From NCBI GenBank assembly GCA_002296655.1, contig DBIN01000009.1, forward strand, positions 1 through 38,362: a DNA stretch of 38,362 nt. The letters run 5' to 3'. This stretch comes from Acinetobacter sp. UBA801. Its GTDB lineage: Bacteria; Pseudomonadota; Gammaproteobacteria; Pseudomonadales; Moraxellaceae. The position numbers were made by a program, and so were the translations under genes. The number at the start of each line of letters is the position of its first letter. Position 1 is the stretch's first letter. Below the pieces are notes generated by a model. It had not been told where the DNA came from, searched no databases, and saw nothing but the letters and a program-made list of their open reading frames with translations. This document shows positions 37,257 through 38,362 of this stretch, piece after piece.

Positions 37257-38033
37257 TCAAACTAATCTATAACCCCAAGAGTATCCAATTATCTTATCCA
37301 AAAAACGATTATCATCATCAGATAAGTTGTGTTTGTTGCCAAATTTATTTTTGAATTCTTGTAAAAACTCTTGGGTGACTCCCATAAAATATTCTGGCAC
37401 TTCGTAATGAGATATATTTTTTAATAAATCATTTTCGCCATATAGTTCATCTAAAAGTTTTTTTGCATCTTTCAGCATTTCTTGTTGTTTAAAAAATGCC
37501 AAATTATTTTCATCAATGAAATCAGGATTCGTTTCTACCAGCGTAGTACCGTGAGCTAAAATGTTTCTTAAACGGAATAATATTTTTATTTTCTTGAATA
37601 GTGCTTTGTCAATTTCAGTATCGAAATGAAATTTTAGGTAACTAAAGTAATATTTAAATACATTCTCAATCCCGCCATCATTTTCAACACGAATTAAAAA
37701 GTTATCTAAAATATTTTCATAAGGGCTTTTAGTCTCTTGACCTTTCTTAGAGTTCTCTTCTACATGTTTATTGATCTCAGACCTTAAGTTCTGAGACAGA
37801 GTAAATCTAAGAATACCTTCAATAATTGCAGCATTTAAAGATAACAATGGGAAATTATATACATAATTATCAATTCTTTTAGAATTACGAAAGAATGTAT
37901 CCACACTCATTCCAAATGTTTTTGCTAACTCTTCTTTTGATTCTGTTGGTGCATTTTTTCTTTTATGAAGCAATGCTAGTTCTTCGTAGCTTCTAAGTAA
38001 AACTTGATTAGTAGCTAGATTATAATAAGACAT
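37257..38033 (-). CDS. HEPN-motif protein, unrecognised system (candidate RNase)
   Basis: I do not recognise the family. The 258-residue protein (ATG 38033, placed by AAGGGTG; GTG 38039 also possible) has no signal peptide or membrane segment. From the ATG, residues 156-161 are RNILAH, the R-N-x3-H form of the HEPN catalytic motif (Rx4-6H), in a helix (KILFRLRNILAHG). An earlier helix, LNAAIIEGILRFTLS, has a conserved-looking Glu near residue 72, as in several HEPN proteins. The N-terminal 60 residues hold an HTH-like stretch (SKEELAKTFGMSVDTFFRN) that could bind DNA. The gene is visibly AT-rich (17 of 60 GC at 37621-37680 against 29 of 60 at 36601-36660) and lies between valS and an insertion sequence. 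Confidence 0.6.
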   Translation of the reverse strand: MSYYNLATNQVLLRSYEELALLHKRKNAPTESKEELAKTFGMSVDTFFRNSKRIDNYVYNFPLLSLNAAIIEGILRFTLSQNLRSEINKHVEENSKKGQETKSPYENILDNFLIRVENDGGIENVFKYYFSYLKFHFDTEIDKALFKKIKILFRLRNILAHGTTLVETNPDFIDENNLAFFKQQEMLKDAKKLLDELYGENDLLKNISHYEVPEYFMGVTQEFLQEFKNKFGNKHNLSDDDNRFLDKIIGYSWGYRLV

Positions 38034-38083
38034 TTTCACCCTTAATAAAAAACATTAACAATCAATTAATTATATCAATAAAT

Positions 38084-38362
38084 AGACCTCTTGCGAAAGT
38101 AAAAACTGCCTCAATATAGATTCCATGAAATATCAGAAATTAAACCGTTTTTCAGATTCTGAATTCAAGCGCTTGGTTGGCGTACCTCGACCAGTTTTTA
38201 GTGAAATGGTCGAAGTTTTAAAAGAAGCAGAATCACTTAAAAAGAAATCTGGGCGTCCTCATACTTTAGCTATAGAGGATCAATTATTATTAACACTCAA
38301 TTACTTACGGAATTACAGCACTCAATTGGAATTGGCTGCAAATTACCATATCGCTGAAAGTA
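38084..38362 (+). mobile_element. IS5-family-like insertion sequence, left part only
   Basis: AGACCTCTTGCGAAAGTAAA starts at about 38084, just before a transposase start at 38125. Its sequence resembles the GAGACCTTTGCAAAA-type ends of the IS5/IS1031 group, so it may be the left inverted repeat. The exact first base and the target duplication cannot be set because the other end is outside the window. Confidence 0.7.
38125..38362 (+). CDS. IS5-family-like transposase, N-terminal part (runs off the window)
   Basis: Only 79 codons and one base are visible, with no stop. They read MKYQKLNRFSDSEFKRLVGV, then PRPVFSEMVEVLKEAES, KKKSGRPHTLAIEDQLLLTL and NYLRNYSTQLELAANYHIAES. This order (a short start, a basic SGRP turn, then an HTH-like ANYHIAES end) is typical of the DNA-binding N terminus of IS5/IS1031-group transposases, often encoded as two frames joined by a frameshift. 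Whether the rest is intact cannot be seen. It is on the plus strand and points away from the HEPN-motif gene. Confidence 0.8.
   Translation, partial: MKYQKLNRFSDSEFKRLVGVPRPVFSEMVEVLKEAESLKKKSGRPHTLAIEDQLLLTLNYLRNYSTQLELAANYHIAES

Overview
The window is a piece of chromosome from an Acinetobacter species, probably not A. baumannii. The genus call rests on the adeI-adeJ-adeK efflux operon preceded by a PAP2 phosphatase gene, and on small proteins that look typical of the genus or of Moraxellaceae/Pseudomonadales (an ABZJ_00895-like membrane protein, a PA3496-like acidic protein). As I remember the A. baumannii proteins, AdeI, AdeJ and AdeK here are clear but diverged orthologs, and AdeK lacks a few residues in one loop. 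Almost everything is core chromosome; only the right-hand end (after about 37250) looks like accessory DNA.

Layout. 1-2707 (+): the end of one tRNA-Gln, a complete tRNA-Gln(TTG), then prs, rplY, pth and panD. 2809-7936: a DUF1289 protein (-), tRNA hydroxylase trhO (+), three small membrane proteins including a DedA member (+), a glycine-zipper protein (+), then two acidic proteins, UPF0149/YecA-like and PA3496-like (-). 8310-14870 (+): rpoD, ybeD-like DUF493, lipB, an SCP2-like protein coupled to an iron alcohol dehydrogenase, and a PuuP-like permease. 15063-21174 (-): trmL-cysG-serS (transcribed serS first), a DUF3298 lipoprotein, lolA, and rplU-rpmA. 21645-32335 (+): ispB with a large 'Gcr' membrane protein, PAP2-adeIJK, and two YbjQ-family genes. 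32529-34046 (-): an SDR and an unrecognised protein. 34298-37192 (+): valS. 37257-38362: an AT-rich gene carrying a HEPN-type RNxxxH motif (-), then the start of an IS5-family-like element (+).

How the genes work together. Much of the window serves translation and its supply: tRNA-Gln, Pth, L25, L21, L27, SerRS, ValRS, and the tRNA modifiers TrhO and TrmL. A second theme is the envelope: LolA carries lipoproteins, IspB makes the quinone side chain, PAP2 and DedA handle phospholipid or undecaprenyl phosphate, and AdeIJK exports drugs. Cofactor genes are panD (pantothenate/CoA), lipB (lipoate) and cysG (siroheme).

Most interesting signals: (1) the AT-rich HEPN-motif gene beside an insertion sequence, a candidate toxin or anti-phage RNase that I cannot assign to a known system; (2) a perfect 10-bp inverted repeat with a 4-nt spacer overlapping the -10 element of a good sigma70 promoter just before PAP2-adeIJK, a strong candidate for the efflux repressor's operator; (3) two structured non-coding sites, in the 34047-34297 divergent region and upstream of trhO. 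I saw no CRISPR array, prophage or origin. All positions were read by eye, and no homology search or folding program was run.
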